Of a stretch of 64,000 bases of DNA, positions 8,164-17,142 are shown in pieces. This stretch comes from Rhizobium metallidurans (GTDB lineage Bacteria > Pseudomonadota > Alphaproteobacteria > Rhizobiales > Rhizobiaceae), in the NCBI RefSeq assembly GCF_014196505.1, contig NZ_JACIDW010000001.1, positions 248,001-312,000 of the forward strand, read 5' to 3'. The position numbers and the translations under genes are program-made. How positions within the stretch are numbered: position 1 is the stretch's first letter; every line of letters starts with the position of its first letter. The notes beneath the pieces were generated by a model. It was not told where the DNA came from. It saw nothing but the letters and a program-made list of their open reading frames with translations, and did no database searches.

Positions 8164-8631
8164 ATGACATCGACGCAGACATCCGCACCCCATTCCATGG
8201 CCAGCGCCGAAGAATTGCGCAAACGCGCCCTTGAGCTCCAGATCGCCGAGATGGAGCGCGACGAGAGGATCAAGGCGCGGGAGGCTGAAAAGCATGCCGA
8301 GTTCGTCGAGGATTTCTTTCGCAAGCATATCGACGAGAAAGAACGCGCGATGATCAAGCGCCTCGTCATGAAGGCCGCGGCGGACGGAAAATACGAGGCG
8401 ATGATCTACAGCTTCCCCTCAAGCTTCTGTGACGATGGCGGCCGCGCCATCAACAACAACCTGCCGGGATGGCAGAAGACGCTTCAGGGCAAGGCGAAGG
8501 AACTTCTCGACATGTTCGAGCAACTGGCCAAACCACAAGGCTATGGTCTGAAGGCCATGATCATCAACTTCCCGGAGGGCATCCCCGGCGATGTCGGCCT
8601 GTTCCTGACCTGGGAGCCCCCGGTCAAATAG
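8164..8631 (+). CDS. Conserved hypothetical protein with N-terminal coiled coil
   Basis: A 155-residue cytoplasmic protein that I do not recognise as a characterised family. Residues 14-60 are rich in Glu, Lys, Arg and Ala in heptad-like order (ELRKRALELQIAEMERDERI) and probably form a coiled coil. The C-terminal half is compact and aromatic, with YEAMIYSFPSSFCDDGGRAI and LKAMIINFPEGIPGDVGLF. There is no signal peptide. The ATG at 8164 follows GGAGGACGTAGAG, an excellent ribosome-binding site; an in-frame ATG at 8143 lies upstream of that site and is unlikely. A TACG-N6-TACG box lies in front, so it is probably co-regulated with the divergent envelope genes. Confidence 0.72.
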   Translation: MTSTQTSAPHSMASAEELRKRALELQIAEMERDERIKAREAEKHAEFVEDFFRKHIDEKERAMIKRLVMKAAADGKYEAMIYSFPSSFCDDGGRAINNNLPGWQKTLQGKAKELLDMFEQLAKPQGYGLKAMIINFPEGIPGDVGLFLTWEPPVK

Positions 8632-8671
8632 CGCCTCGTCGGGGCTTCTCGATTTCGGCTGATCGACTTCA

Positions 8672-8704
8672 CGGGTGGCGGTTGCTTCGGACAACCGCCA
8701 CCCG
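8672..8704. terminator. Bidirectional hairpin between convergent genes
   Basis: A 13-bp perfect inverted repeat (CGGGTGGCGGTTG / CAACCGCCACCCG) with a 7-nt loop lies between the stop at 8631 and the convergent stop at 8718. It could end transcripts from both sides. Confidence 0.7.
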
Positions 8705-8717
8705 AACCCGTTCCGGT

Positions 8718-9650
8718 CTATTCGGAAACGACCGACCAGTTTTCATCGGGATTGAACGTCTTGATCGCGGCCGCCTTCTTCTCCGTCTCCGGCCCGAGAT
8801 CGCGCTGGTAGATCACGCTCGTGCCGTTGGCGATGAATGTCTGGACACCCGTCACCCTGTATTTGACCGGCCACGCGATCACCGCGAACCCGGCCGTCAT
8901 ATGGCCGTTGACGATATAGCTCTGCTTGCCGCCCAGCACGTTATCGCCCTGCGAGGTCAATATCCGATAGCGGTACCCGAAATAGCCGTCACCACGCTTG
9001 GCCTTGCCGAAGGCGGCGGTCTCGACCAGAGGGCCGGCCGGGCTGTCTTCCTCGCCAGGGCTTGCCTGCCAGTACAGACCGTCGCGCTTGCCGGGAGCGC
9101 TGATCAGCTTCTGCGCATACTCGTATATGCCCGAGCCGGTCCGATCCTCAGAGGCATAGATGTGCTGGGCGATGACGAAATTATGGATGGTCTCGATCGT
9201 CGCGAGCTCGTTCTCGCCGATGCGTCGATTGACGATCTCCTCCAGTCCGGTGCGGGTGTCAAACGACCATTTGTCATTGGCACCCTTCGTGAGCGGAAAC
9301 GGCAGCGGCCAGAGCCTGTCTCCGATGGCGACGATCTTGCGGCCATCAAGGTCCTCCAGCCTCATCAGCCGTGACGCGCCTTCGCGGATCAGCCCGTAGC
9401 TGATCATTGCCGCATTGTTTCCCCTGAGCTTGTCGGCCTTCAGGCCGAGCAGCCCCGCAAGCCCGTCCACGTCGTTCGATGCAAGCACCGCCTTCAACCG
9501 GTCGAGCGCCAGTTCCGGCGTGTCGAAGGACGGCTGCGGCGCCGTACCGATGAACTCCGATAGGGCGGTCTGCGCCACGGACGAACTTGCGAACGTCAAG
9601 GGCAGCACCACGCCAACCAGCAAACGCATCAACTTCAATCGCAATGCCAT
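8718..9650 (-). CDS. DUF2950 family exported protein
   Basis: A 310-residue exported protein with a signal peptide (MALRLKLMRLLVGVVLP, cleavage near SVAQT). Recognisable DUF2950 segments are FDTPELALDRLKAVLASND, a central GKRDGLYWQASPGEEDSPAG, YRYRILTSQG and the late VNGHMTAGFAVIAWPVKYR. The family has no established function and is often found beside DUF3300 genes, as here. The start at 9650 is preceded by GGAGGCAACC; the ATG four codons earlier overlaps that ribosome-binding site. It follows the DUF3300 gene by 36 bp on the same strand, so they are likely one operon. Confidence 0.85.
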   Translation of the reverse strand: MALRLKLMRLLVGVVLPLTFASSSVAQTALSEFIGTAPQPSFDTPELALDRLKAVLASNDVDGLAGLLGLKADKLRGNNAAMISYGLIREGASRLMRLEDLDGRKIVAIGDRLWPLPFPLTKGANDKWSFDTRTGLEEIVNRRIGENELATIETIHNFVIAQHIYASEDRTGSGIYEYAQKLISAPGKRDGLYWQASPGEEDSPAGPLVETAAFGKAKRGDGYFGYRYRILTSQGDNVLGGKQSYIVNGHMTAGFAVIAWPVKYRVTGVQTFIANGTSVIYQRDLGPETEKKAAAIKTFNPDENWSVVSE

Positions 9651-9686
9651 GGTTGCCTCCATTGGCTCGATAAACTTCGTCGGATC

Positions 9687-11120
9687 CTACCGTCTTCCGC
9701 CGCCACCACGACCGCCACCGCCGCCACGGCCGCCGCCGCCACCACCGTAAGATCGGGGTGGTGGGCGGCTGGCCCGCGGGGCGCCGCGCTGACCGCCTCC
9801 CATGCTCTGGCCGCCACGCTGCGACGCCATGGCTTCGCGGCGGCCGGATTGCGGGTTACCGAGCGCGCTCGGCTGCCGCGAGCGGTTGTCGGGTCTTGCC
9901 GCCATCTTCGGCGCCGAGGACTTTTTTTTCACATTCCCTGACGGCTTCGACGGACGATTGGCCCCGGCATTGCCGGGACGGCCGTCCGGCCGTGACGCAT
10001 TCGCGGGACGGTTCGCCGCATTCGGCCGGTTCTGCGCCGCCCTGTTCGCGGCGCCCGGATTGGCGTTGGCCTTGAGGCCGTTGACGGTCCCCTTGCGGAT
10101 GTCGTCGGCGCGTGCGGCCGTGTTGCGTCCCCCTGCCCCCAGATCCTGTCGGCGATCGCCGACCTGGTTCTTCAGCTGGTTACGCTTGTCGCCTTCAAGG
10201 CCGGACCTGATCGCCGATCGGTCGAGATTGGCGAGCTGGCTCTTGTCCATGCTCAGCTTGCTGCGATCGACCTTCGTCCAGTCGACGTCGTTCCACTTGA
10301 CCTTGCCGTTGAAATTCCGGTCGTTGAAGCAATTGTTGCAGTCGATATCGACATCGCCGTTCCAACGGCCACCCCATACCCCCCAATCATCCCAGTTGAC
10401 GATCGCCGCCCAGGCCACGCCGGTGACCGCGCCGGCAAAGAACGCGGCGCCCGGATAATAATAATTGTCGTAAGCGCTTGGATAATAGGAGATCGGCTCG
10501 ACCGCGTAACCCGGCTCATAAAGCATCTGCGGCTCATACTGCGGGATGTAGACCTTCTGCGGATCGGTCGGGCGGATCACCACATTGTTGTTCTCGGTAA
10601 CGACGGTCACCTTGTCGTCCGTCTTGATGATGTTCTTCGCCACCGCCTCGTCGCGCAGCTGCTGGATGGCAACGAGCACATCCTTCTGCTGGTTGGTAAG
10701 CGCATCGCCGAGCGACTGCGTCCAGTCGAGATCGTCGCTCATCATCTTCACTATGTCGGGGTAGTTGAGCAGCGAGATCACGCTGCCGTCCCAATCGTCC
10801 TTGGGTTTGAGATCGGCGTTCTTCTTCTTCGCTTCAAGAAAGCGTTGCGCCTCGATGATCTGCAGCGGAAAAAGCGACGCGGCCGAAATCGCGGCGACCA
10901 GCTCGTCGGGATAGAGCGCGATGCGGGCGACCAGGATTTCCAGCTCGTCCTCGGACAGAAGATCCGGCGCGGTCGCGGCAGCCGCCGGTGCCGTTGGGGC
11001 CGGCGCGGCAGCGGGAGCCGCCGTTTGCGCGAACACGAACGGCGCAGGCTGCATGACAAGAGCCAGCACCGCCAGTCCGGTGGTCAGGCTGTTGGCTAGT
11101 TTGAACGATCTTGCTTTCAT
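9687..11120 (-). CDS. DUF3300 family exported protein with Gly/Arg-rich tail
   Basis: A 477-residue exported protein. A signal peptide (to FVFAQT) and an Ala/Pro-rich linker precede the DUF3300 domain, roughly residues 52-230: LLSEDELEILVARIALYPD, LFPLQIIEAQRFL and DWDGSVISLLNYPDIVKMM are characteristic. The middle has an aromatic stretch (YYPSAYDNYYYPGAAFF) and DCNNCFNDRNFNG. From about residue 320 it is low-complexity, ending in SYGGGGGGRGGGGGRGGGG, probably disordered. Function unknown; the pairing with DUF2950 suggests a shared envelope role. No close TACG box is visible, only a half site near 11160. Confidence 0.85.
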   Translation of the reverse strand: MKARSFKLANSLTTGLAVLALVMQPAPFVFAQTAAPAAAPAPTAPAAAATAPDLLSEDELEILVARIALYPDELVAAISAASLFPLQIIEAQRFLEAKKKNADLKPKDDWDGSVISLLNYPDIVKMMSDDLDWTQSLGDALTNQQKDVLVAIQQLRDEAVAKNIIKTDDKVTVVTENNNVVIRPTDPQKVYIPQYEPQMLYEPGYAVEPISYYPSAYDNYYYPGAAFFAGAVTGVAWAAIVNWDDWGVWGGRWNGDVDIDCNNCFNDRNFNGKVKWNDVDWTKVDRSKLSMDKSQLANLDRSAIRSGLEGDKRNQLKNQVGDRRQDLGAGGRNTAARADDIRKGTVNGLKANANPGAANRAAQNRPNAANRPANASRPDGRPGNAGANRPSKPSGNVKKKSSAPKMAARPDNRSRQPSALGNPQSGRREAMASQRGGQSMGGGQRGAPRASRPPPRSYGGGGGGRGGGGGRGGGGRR

Positions 11121-11187
11121 GACGCATCGACCTTTCCGTGCAAATGGCGATGAATGCTGCTACGCGACACGATCCGTGTCCGAGCGC

Positions 11188-11478
11188 TCAGGAGCGCTTG
11201 AGTGATACGACGTTCGATTGGGACAGCGCCTCGCCGATCTCGCTGAGAAGCGCTTTCTCCAGTTCCTTGTATTCCTGCCTGCGCACCTCCCGCTCGGCGC
11301 GTGGCAGATCATCGAGATGCGTCAGCGTCTCCAGGATCACCGCGAGGTCGTCGCACATGCTGCGAAACGCGTCGCTGACCTGATACAGATGCCGGACCCT
11401 GCTGGCCTGATCGGGGAAATGGACCTCGGCGACGGCGAGAGCGGACAGTCGCGGCGTATTGCTTTCTCTCCAGCTCAT
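11188..11478 (-). CDS. Small hypothetical protein
   Basis: A 96-residue cytoplasmic protein with predicted helices and no recognised domain. Key segments are SDAFRSMCDDLAVILETLTH and RREVRRQEYKELEKALLSE-like charged helix (actual residues AEREVRRQEYKELEKALLSE). The ATG at 11478 follows a G-rich stretch; a GTG four codons earlier is possible. TATAAT on the minus strand (11519-11524) and a TACG-N6-TACG box (11554-11567) lie upstream, which supports a real promoter. Length and helix content suggest a small dimeric regulator, but this is a guess. Confidence 0.6.
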   Translation of the reverse strand: MSWRESNTPRLSALAVAEVHFPDQASRVRHLYQVSDAFRSMCDDLAVILETLTHLDDLPRAEREVRRQEYKELEKALLSEIGEALSQSNVVSLKRS

Positions 11479-11553
11479 CGCACCCCCCACCGCCGATCTC
11501 CCCCCGGAAGACGAGCCGATTATAGGGCGGTTCGGATGGTCGCAGACGTAAGA

Positions 11554-11567
11554 TACGCGAAGATACG
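11554..11567 (+). promoter_or_regulatory. TACG-N6-TACG direct repeat (box 3)
   Basis: Plus strand TACG-CGAAGA-TACG within two tandem AGATACGCG units. It lies 76 bp before the minus-strand gene at 11478; a minus-strand TATAAT (11519-11524) lies 39 bp away centre to centre. The 331-bp divergent gap 11479-11809 holds this box, box 4 and no coding region that I can support. Confidence 0.6.
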
Positions 11568-11709
11568 CGGCGCCTCCGATCCAGGTGAATGGCGATCCAT
11601 GGCGGCTGCACCGGGCATGGCGGCGGCGCCTCCCGGCTTGAGACCGTCGATCGGCGACGCGTCTTCATGGCGCGAGCAGCCGATCGACAGGCGCTGATCC
11701 GATAGATGT

Positions 11710-11723
11710 TACGTGATGCTACG
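11710..11723 (+). promoter_or_regulatory. TACG-N6-TACG direct repeat (box 4)
   Basis: Plus strand TACG-TGATGC-TACG, 87 bp before the gene at 11810. TATTGT (11746-11751) follows 32 bp downstream centre to centre as a possible -10 element. The ten bases GATGCTACG and flanks match box 5 at 31198 closely. Confidence 0.65.
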
Positions 11724-11809
11724 GGCGTCGCCGTCGGCGCAGGTCTATTGTTTTTGCGTATTCATCACACCCGCAAGGTTCGACCATTCGCTGTCGAAAG
11801 GCAAAGACC

Positions 11810-12151
11810 GTGTTCCTCGACTATTTCGCACTGGGCGTTCTGTTTTTCGTCGTGATCACACTGTTCTACGCGGTGATCGCGATCCACGACATCCCGCACC
11901 TGATCGCAAAGGCCAGAAACCATCCGCATCAGGATGCGATCCACATCGCGGGATGGGTGAGCCTGTTCACCCTCCACGTCATCTGGCCGTTCCTGTTCAT
12001 CTGGGCGACGATCTACCGCGAGGATCGCGGCTGGGGCATGCGCACGGACGGCAAGCTGTCGCCGGCGCAGGAAGCCAACGCTGAAATCGCGCGACTGCAT
12101 GCGCGCATCGCCGAACTTGAAGGCCAAGCGCCGGAGAAGGAGAACGCCTGA
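11810..12151 (+). CDS. DUF3302 small membrane protein (YiaW-like)
   Basis: A 113-residue inner-membrane protein with two hydrophobic spans (residues 5-27 and 45-67), the motif DIPHLIAKARNHPHQDAI in the loop between them, and a charged C-terminal helix. This matches DUF3302, represented by E. coli YiaW. In E. coli yiaW precedes yiaV, a HlyD-type gene, and the same pair is present here: the next gene starts on the last base of this stop codon. The start is GTG at 11810. It is the first gene of a five-gene operon that extends to the PerM-like gene and is preceded by a TACG-N6-TACG box. Confidence 0.82.
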   Translation: MFLDYFALGVLFFVVITLFYAVIAIHDIPHLIAKARNHPHQDAIHIAGWVSLFTLHVIWPFLFIWATIYREDRGWGMRTDGKLSPAQEANAEIARLHARIAELEGQAPEKENA

Positions 12152-13308
12152 TGGACCTGCTTCTCATATTGATCTACGCGGCGATCTGCTACGCCATCTT
12201 CAAGATATTCCGCATTCCGGTGAACCAGTGGACGCTGGGAACAGCGGTTCTCGGCGGGATATTCCTGATCGCGACCCTGTTGCTGCTGATGAGCTACAAC
12301 CACCCCTATACGAGCGAAGCGCGCGTCTATTTCACGTCGGCCCCGGTCATTCCGGTTGTCGGCGGGCAGGTCGTCGAGGTCCCGGTGATCCCGAACGCGC
12401 CGCTCAAGAAGGGTGACGTTCTCTTCCGCATCGACCCTCGACCCTACCAGTTCACGGTCGACCAGAAAAAGGCGGCGCTTGCCGAAGCCGAGCAGACGGT
12501 GCTGCAATTGAAGGCGGCACTCGATGCGGCGAACGCCGCCGTCACCGGCGCCGAAGCCTCGCGCGATCGCTCGTTGCAGGCATTCGAGAAGTTTCAGCAA
12601 TCGAATGAGAACTCCAAGTCGAGCGGCAGGGGAGCCGTCTATTCCGAACTCGAAGTCGAAAACCGGCGCGGTCTCTACCTGACCTCGGAAGCAGCGGTCG
12701 ACACGGCGCGCGCGCAGGCCACGCAGGCAAAGCTCGCCTATGAATCGGAGATCAACGGCACGAACCCAACCGTCGCACGCCTCCAGGCCGAACTCAGGAA
12801 TGCCGAATACGATCTCGAGCAGACGGTCGTGCGCGCGCCGAGCGCCGGCTACGTCACGCAGGTCTTCCTTCGCCCGGGCATGATGGCAAATCCATTGCCA
12901 CTGCGGCCGGTGATGGTCTTCATCAACAGCGACGACCAGATGCTCGGCGCGGCCTTCATTCAGAACTCGCTGCAACGCGTACGCGTTGGCGATGAAGCCG
13001 AGGTGTCGTTCAAGGCCGTCCCTGGCAAGATCTTCAAGGCCAAGGTGCAAGGCATTATCGACGTGATGGCACAGGGCCAGCTGCAGCCGAGCGGAGCGTT
13101 GATCGACCCGCAATCGCCGGAGCGCCTGTCACCGGGGCAGACGCTGGCACAGATCCAGTTGCTGGAAAGCACCGAGGGCTATCAACTCCCCGGCGGTGTG
13201 GTCGCCGAGGTAGCGGTCTATTCGAAATACTGGCGCCAGGTCGCCATTCTCCGGAAAGTGCTTCTGCGCATGAACAGCTGGATGAACTACGTGTTCCTCG
13301 AGCACTGA
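12151..13308 (+). CDS. HlyD-family membrane fusion protein (YiaV-like)
   Basis: A 385-residue periplasmic adaptor. Two hydrophobic spans near the N-terminus (residues 3-18 and 27-45) are followed by a biotinyl-lipoyl half (VVEVPVIPNAPLKKGDVLF), a long coiled coil (about residues 105-215) and the second half (VVRAPSAGYVTQVFLRPGM). This is the layout of YiaV/EmrA-type adaptors that work with an efflux or polymer transporter. No outer-membrane partner is encoded nearby. It overlaps the DUF3302 gene by one base. Confidence 0.86.
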   Translation: MDLLLILIYAAICYAIFKIFRIPVNQWTLGTAVLGGIFLIATLLLLMSYNHPYTSEARVYFTSAPVIPVVGGQVVEVPVIPNAPLKKGDVLFRIDPRPYQFTVDQKKAALAEAEQTVLQLKAALDAANAAVTGAEASRDRSLQAFEKFQQSNENSKSSGRGAVYSELEVENRRGLYLTSEAAVDTARAQATQAKLAYESEINGTNPTVARLQAELRNAEYDLEQTVVRAPSAGYVTQVFLRPGMMANPLPLRPVMVFINSDDQMLGAAFIQNSLQRVRVGDEAEVSFKAVPGKIFKAKVQGIIDVMAQGQLQPSGALIDPQSPERLSPGQTLAQIQLLESTEGYQLPGGVVAEVAVYSKYWRQVAILRKVLLRMNSWMNYVFLEH

Positions 13309-13326
13309 CCGCCCGCAAGGGAGGAG

Positions 13327-15078
13327 ATGTCGGGAGAACGCGGAGAGCAAGAGGAGCGAACGGTGATAGGCAGCATTCCGATGTTGCGCGGCTTGGCCGG
13401 TTTCAATCGAGACTGGCTGCGCCGGGACATTCCAGCCGGGCTATCGATCGCGGCGGTCGGCCTGCCGAGCGCGATCGCCTATCCTGCCATTGCCGGCCTG
13501 CCGCCGGAGACGGGCATCTACGCCAGCATCGTCGCGCCGATCGCCTACGCGATTTTCGGACCCTCGCGACTACTCGTCGTCGGCCCGGATGCCGCCACCA
13601 TGACCGTGCTTGCCGCGGCGATGGGAACGATCGTCGCCGCCTACCCTGCCGGTACGCCGGTCGATCGGGTCGGCATCGCGGCGGCGCTCGCGCTTGGTGT
13701 CGGCTTATGCTGCATCGCCGCCAAGCTGCTACGCCTCGGCGTTCTCGCAAGCTTCCTGTCGCGCCCCATCCTCGTCGGCTTTTTCGCCGGCGTGTCGCTG
13801 TCGATCCTCGTCGGCCAGATCGGCCGCTTTACCGGCGTGAAAATCGAATCCGACGGGCTCGTGCCGCCACTGGTCGAAATCGCCGGCAAAAGCGGCCTGA
13901 TCCACTGGCCCTCGCTCCTTCTCGGCTTGTTGATGTTCGCGCTGCTTTGGCTGGTCCGGGCCTTCCAGCTCAAGATTCCAGGGCCGGTCCTGGTCGTCGT
14001 CCTCTCGGTGGTGCTCTCGGCCGTCTTCGATTTCCAAGGGCGCGGCATTGCCGTCGTCGGGGACATCCCGAGCGGCCTGCCGAACTTCTCGCTGCCCCCG
14101 CTCCATCAGATGCCGCTCGACAAGATCATCCTCGGCTCCGCCGCGATCTTTCTGGTAAGCTTCGGCGCGGGCATCGTAGCGGCCCGCAGCTTCGGCTCGC
14201 GCACCGGCGAAGAGGTCGATGCGAACCAGGAACTGATCGGCCTCGGCGCGGCGAACATCGCGCCCGGCCTTTTCGGCTCGTTCCCGATCAGCGTCTCGGA
14301 TTCCCGCACGGCAATCAACCTGTCGACCGGCGGCGTCTCGCAGGCTGCGGGCTTGGTGTCGGCCGCAACGCTGATCGCGGCCCTCGTCTTCCTCCACAGC
14401 GCGCTCCGCATCCTTCCCATCCCGGCGCTGGCCGCAATCCTCGCCATGGCGGCAATCAGCCTCATCGACGTTCACGAACTGAGCAAGATCTGGCGCATCA
14501 GCCGCATGGAATTCATCTTCGCGCTGATCGCCATGTGGGGCGCCATCAGTTTCGGCGTGCTCAATGGCGTCATTGTCGCGGTCGCCGCGACACTGGTTTA
14601 TCTGCTTCGCCAGACGATGTTTCCCCGCGATGGCCTGCTCGGCCGGATCGAAGGCCGGCACGGCTTCTTCGACCTTGCCCGCTACCCCGAGGCACGCCCG
14701 ATCGATGGCGCGGCCGTCTTCGCGGTGCAGGGCAGCATCCTCTTCTACAACGCCGACTACATCAGAAACCGCCTGACCTCGGTGGCGCGAAACCTTGCCC
14801 CAGAGACCCGATGCCTGGTGCTCGATGCCAGCGCGATCACCCATATCGACAGCACCGGCGCCACGGCGCTCGAGGCCGTGGCCGACATCCTTGCCAGGCG
14901 CAACATCACCTTCTCGATCGCCGATCTCAGCGAGGAGAGCCGCGGCATTCTGAGCCGCGCCGGCGTGATCACGACGATCGGCCCGGAAAACATCTTCAAC
15001 GGCAGGGAAGAAGCGTTGCGGGCGCTGATCGGAAACTACGACCGGGCAGGCACGGCGTCGGCAGGCCGTACGGTTTAA
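13327..15078 (+). CDS. SulP-family anion transporter with STAS domain
   Basis: A 583-residue inner-membrane transporter. About twelve membrane segments cover residues 25-440; the SulP signature AYPAIAGLPPETGIYASIVA and the GPDAATMTVLAAAMG stretch are clear. A C-terminal STAS domain (about residues 455-560) contains VLDASAITHIDSTGATAL, the regulatory phosphorylation-site region of the family. The substrate may be sulfate, bicarbonate or another anion. The ATG at 13327 has GGGAGG very close to it; a GTG at 13363 with GAGGAG six bases upstream is an equally plausible start. It lies between the HlyD-type gene and ppk2. Confidence 0.9.
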   Translation: MSGERGEQEERTVIGSIPMLRGLAGFNRDWLRRDIPAGLSIAAVGLPSAIAYPAIAGLPPETGIYASIVAPIAYAIFGPSRLLVVGPDAATMTVLAAAMGTIVAAYPAGTPVDRVGIAAALALGVGLCCIAAKLLRLGVLASFLSRPILVGFFAGVSLSILVGQIGRFTGVKIESDGLVPPLVEIAGKSGLIHWPSLLLGLLMFALLWLVRAFQLKIPGPVLVVVLSVVLSAVFDFQGRGIAVVGDIPSGLPNFSLPPLHQMPLDKIILGSAAIFLVSFGAGIVAARSFGSRTGEEVDANQELIGLGAANIAPGLFGSFPISVSDSRTAINLSTGGVSQAAGLVSAATLIAALVFLHSALRILPIPALAAILAMAAISLIDVHELSKIWRISRMEFIFALIAMWGAISFGVLNGVIVAVAATLVYLLRQTMFPRDGLLGRIEGRHGFFDLARYPEARPIDGAAVFAVQGSILFYNADYIRNRLTSVARNLAPETRCLVLDASAITHIDSTGATALEAVADILARRNITFSIADLSEESRGILSRAGVITTIGPENIFNGREEALRALIGNYDRAGTASAGRTV

Positions 15079-15096
15079 AAGCACGGAGGGAGAACC

Positions 15097-15945
15097 ATGG
15101 ACGAGATACTGGAAACCAAGGGTCACGACCCGGAGCCATCAGCAAAATCCAACGGCAAGGACAAGAAGAAAAAGAAGTCGTGGGATTACGACAAGCAGAT
15201 CGCCCGCCTGCAGGTGGAACTGGCGCATCTCCAGGCGTGGGTCAAGAAATCGGGCGCGAGGGTGGTTATCGTCTTCGAAGGTCGGGACGCCGCCGGCAAG
15301 GGCGGCATGATCAAGCGGATCACCGAGAAGGTGAGCCCGCGGGTCTTCCGCGTGATCGCGCTGCCCGCGCCGACCGAGCGCGAGAAATCGCAGATCTACA
15401 TGCAGCGCTACATCAACCACCTGCCGGCGGCCGGCGAAGTCGTGATCTTCGACCGCAGCTGGTACAACCGCGCCGGCGTCGACCGAGTCATGGGGTTCAG
15501 CAGCGAGAAGAAGGTGCAGCGGTTCCTCGAGCTCGCGCCGCGTTTCGAGGCGGCAATCGTCGAAAGCGGCGTGACGCTGCTCAAATACTTCCTGACTGTC
15601 AGCGAGGAGGAGCAGGAGCGTCGCTTCCGGCGCCGCATCGACGATCCGGTCAGGCAGTGGAAGCTCAGCCCGATGGACGTCGAGTCCTATCAGCGCTGGT
15701 GGGATTATACCCGCGCCTATGACGAGATGCTCAGGATGACCGACAGCAATCACGCCCCATGGTGGATCGTTCCCTCGGACGACAAGAAGCGTGCCCGGAT
15801 CAACTGCATCTCGCACATCCTGCAATCCATCCCCTACGAGCGCATCAAATTCGAGGAGCCAGACCTTGGAAAGCGCCAGAAGCGGCCGTCGGACTTCGTC
15901 GAGGACGGCAGCGTCCGCCACGTCGTGCCCGACATTACGCAGTGA
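15097..15945 (+). CDS. ppk2: Polyphosphate kinase 2 (PPK2 family)
   Basis: A 282-residue cytoplasmic kinase of PPK2 class I type. A lysine-rich head (KDKKKKKSWD) precedes Walker A EGRDAAGKGG (residues 61-70), the second nucleotide motif EVVIFDRSWYNR (residues 114-125) and the lid region RRFRRRIDDPVRQWKLSPMD. PPK2 enzymes use polyphosphate to phosphorylate nucleoside mono- or diphosphates and are linked to stress survival in rhizobia. It starts 18 bp after the SulP gene. Confidence 0.94.
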   Translation: MDEILETKGHDPEPSAKSNGKDKKKKKSWDYDKQIARLQVELAHLQAWVKKSGARVVIVFEGRDAAGKGGMIKRITEKVSPRVFRVIALPAPTEREKSQIYMQRYINHLPAAGEVVIFDRSWYNRAGVDRVMGFSSEKKVQRFLELAPRFEAAIVESGVTLLKYFLTVSEEEQERRFRRRIDDPVRQWKLSPMDVESYQRWWDYTRAYDEMLRMTDSNHAPWWIVPSDDKKRARINCISHILQSIPYERIKFEEPDLGKRQKRPSDFVEDGSVRHVVPDITQ

Positions 15946-15979
15946 TGTCGGGTTCGCACTGGAACGCGTTGCGCGGGAT

Positions 15980-17110
15980 ATGACGATGGACCAGACGAAC
16001 GACGTGGGCATTGGAGCGAAAGACGCCGGACAGATCTCGATCGAGGCGAGGGTTAGCGACCTCGTGCGACTTGGGATCATCGGGCTGTTCGCCTATTGGA
16101 CGATGCTTCTCATCGCGCCGTTCGCGCTGATCGTCGTCTGGTCGGCCATCCTTGCCGTCGCGCTGTACCCGATGTTCAACGCGCTGTCGCGGCTGATCGG
16201 AAACCGACCGGTGATTGCCGCGACAGCCATCGTCCTCGCCTGCCTTGTCCTCATCATCGCGCCGCTGGCGCTTGTTGCCGTCAATTTCGCAGGGGCGGTG
16301 GAAGGGCTGGTTGGCAAACTCCAGACGCAGAGCTTCGCACTACCGGTCGCGCCTGAAAGCATTCGCGCATGGCCTGTTATCGGCGAACGCGCCTACGCCG
16401 CATGGAACAAGGTGGCCGGCGATCTGGCTTCCAACATCATAGAGTTTCAAAAGCCGATCCTCAACGTGATGGGCATCGTGGTGGCGAAGCTGGCTTCGAT
16501 CAGCGGCGGCGTTTTGAGCTTCGTCGTCTCCGTCATCCTCTCCGGCTTCTTCCTCACCCAGTCGACGCGCCTTGCCGAGGCGATCCGGGTTCTCGCGAGC
16601 CGCGTCGCCGGCGAGCGGGGCGTCGGCTTCGCGAAGCTGGCGGGAACGACAGTCAGGAATGTCTCGCGCGGGGTGATCGGCGTTGCTTTCCTGCAGACGC
16701 TGATGTGCGGCCTGTGTTTCGCCTTCTTCGACCTGCCGGCGCGCGGAGCGCTGACCTTCATCATCTTCATCCTCTGCGTGATGCAGCTCGGTCCCGGGCT
16801 CGTCCTCGTGCCCGCGGTCATCTGGGGTTGGTTCTCATGGCCGACCTCGGTCGCCTTCGCGCTTACCGTCGTGGCGGTGCCGATCATGCTGGTCGACAAT
16901 GTCCTGAAGCCGATCCTGATGGCGAAAGGTCTCTCGACGCCGATGCTGGTGATCCTGATCGGGGTGATCGGCGGAACATTATCCTATGGGCTGCTCGGCC
17001 TGTTTCTCGGGCCGATCGTGCTCAGCGTGTTCTACGAACTGCTGCGCGCCTGGGCGTGGCCCCCGCGCGAGAACACCGAAGCAACGCCGCTTGCGCAAGC
17101 CCCCGGCTAA
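15980..17110 (+). CDS. AI-2E/PerM-family membrane protein
   Basis: A 376-residue inner-membrane protein with about eight membrane segments. The family pattern is visible in the first pair of spans (TMLLIAPFALIVVWSAILAV), the periplasmic-like linker around residues 95-150, and the C-terminal QLGPGLVLVPAVIWGW and GLLGLFLGPIVLSVFYELLR. Family members have been proposed to export small molecules or act as cation/proton antiporters, so the substrate is open. The ATG at 15980 gives the usual length; the frame is open further upstream inside ppk2. Last gene of the operon that starts at 11810. Confidence 0.86.
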   Translation: MTMDQTNDVGIGAKDAGQISIEARVSDLVRLGIIGLFAYWTMLLIAPFALIVVWSAILAVALYPMFNALSRLIGNRPVIAATAIVLACLVLIIAPLALVAVNFAGAVEGLVGKLQTQSFALPVAPESIRAWPVIGERAYAAWNKVAGDLASNIIEFQKPILNVMGIVVAKLASISGGVLSFVVSVILSGFFLTQSTRLAEAIRVLASRVAGERGVGFAKLAGTTVRNVSRGVIGVAFLQTLMCGLCFAFFDLPARGALTFIIFILCVMQLGPGLVLVPAVIWGWFSWPTSVAFALTVVAVPIMLVDNVLKPILMAKGLSTPMLVILIGVIGGTLSYGLLGLFLGPIVLSVFYELLRAWAWPPRENTEATPLAQAPG

Positions 17111-17142
17111 TTGGACTATCAAAGCAGGAATGCCTAACGCCA

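Noticed and set aside
13729..15126. A 465-codon minus-strand frame opposite the SulP gene
   Set aside because: Composition is Asp/Arg/Ala-rich without hydrophobic pattern, typical of an antisense shadow.
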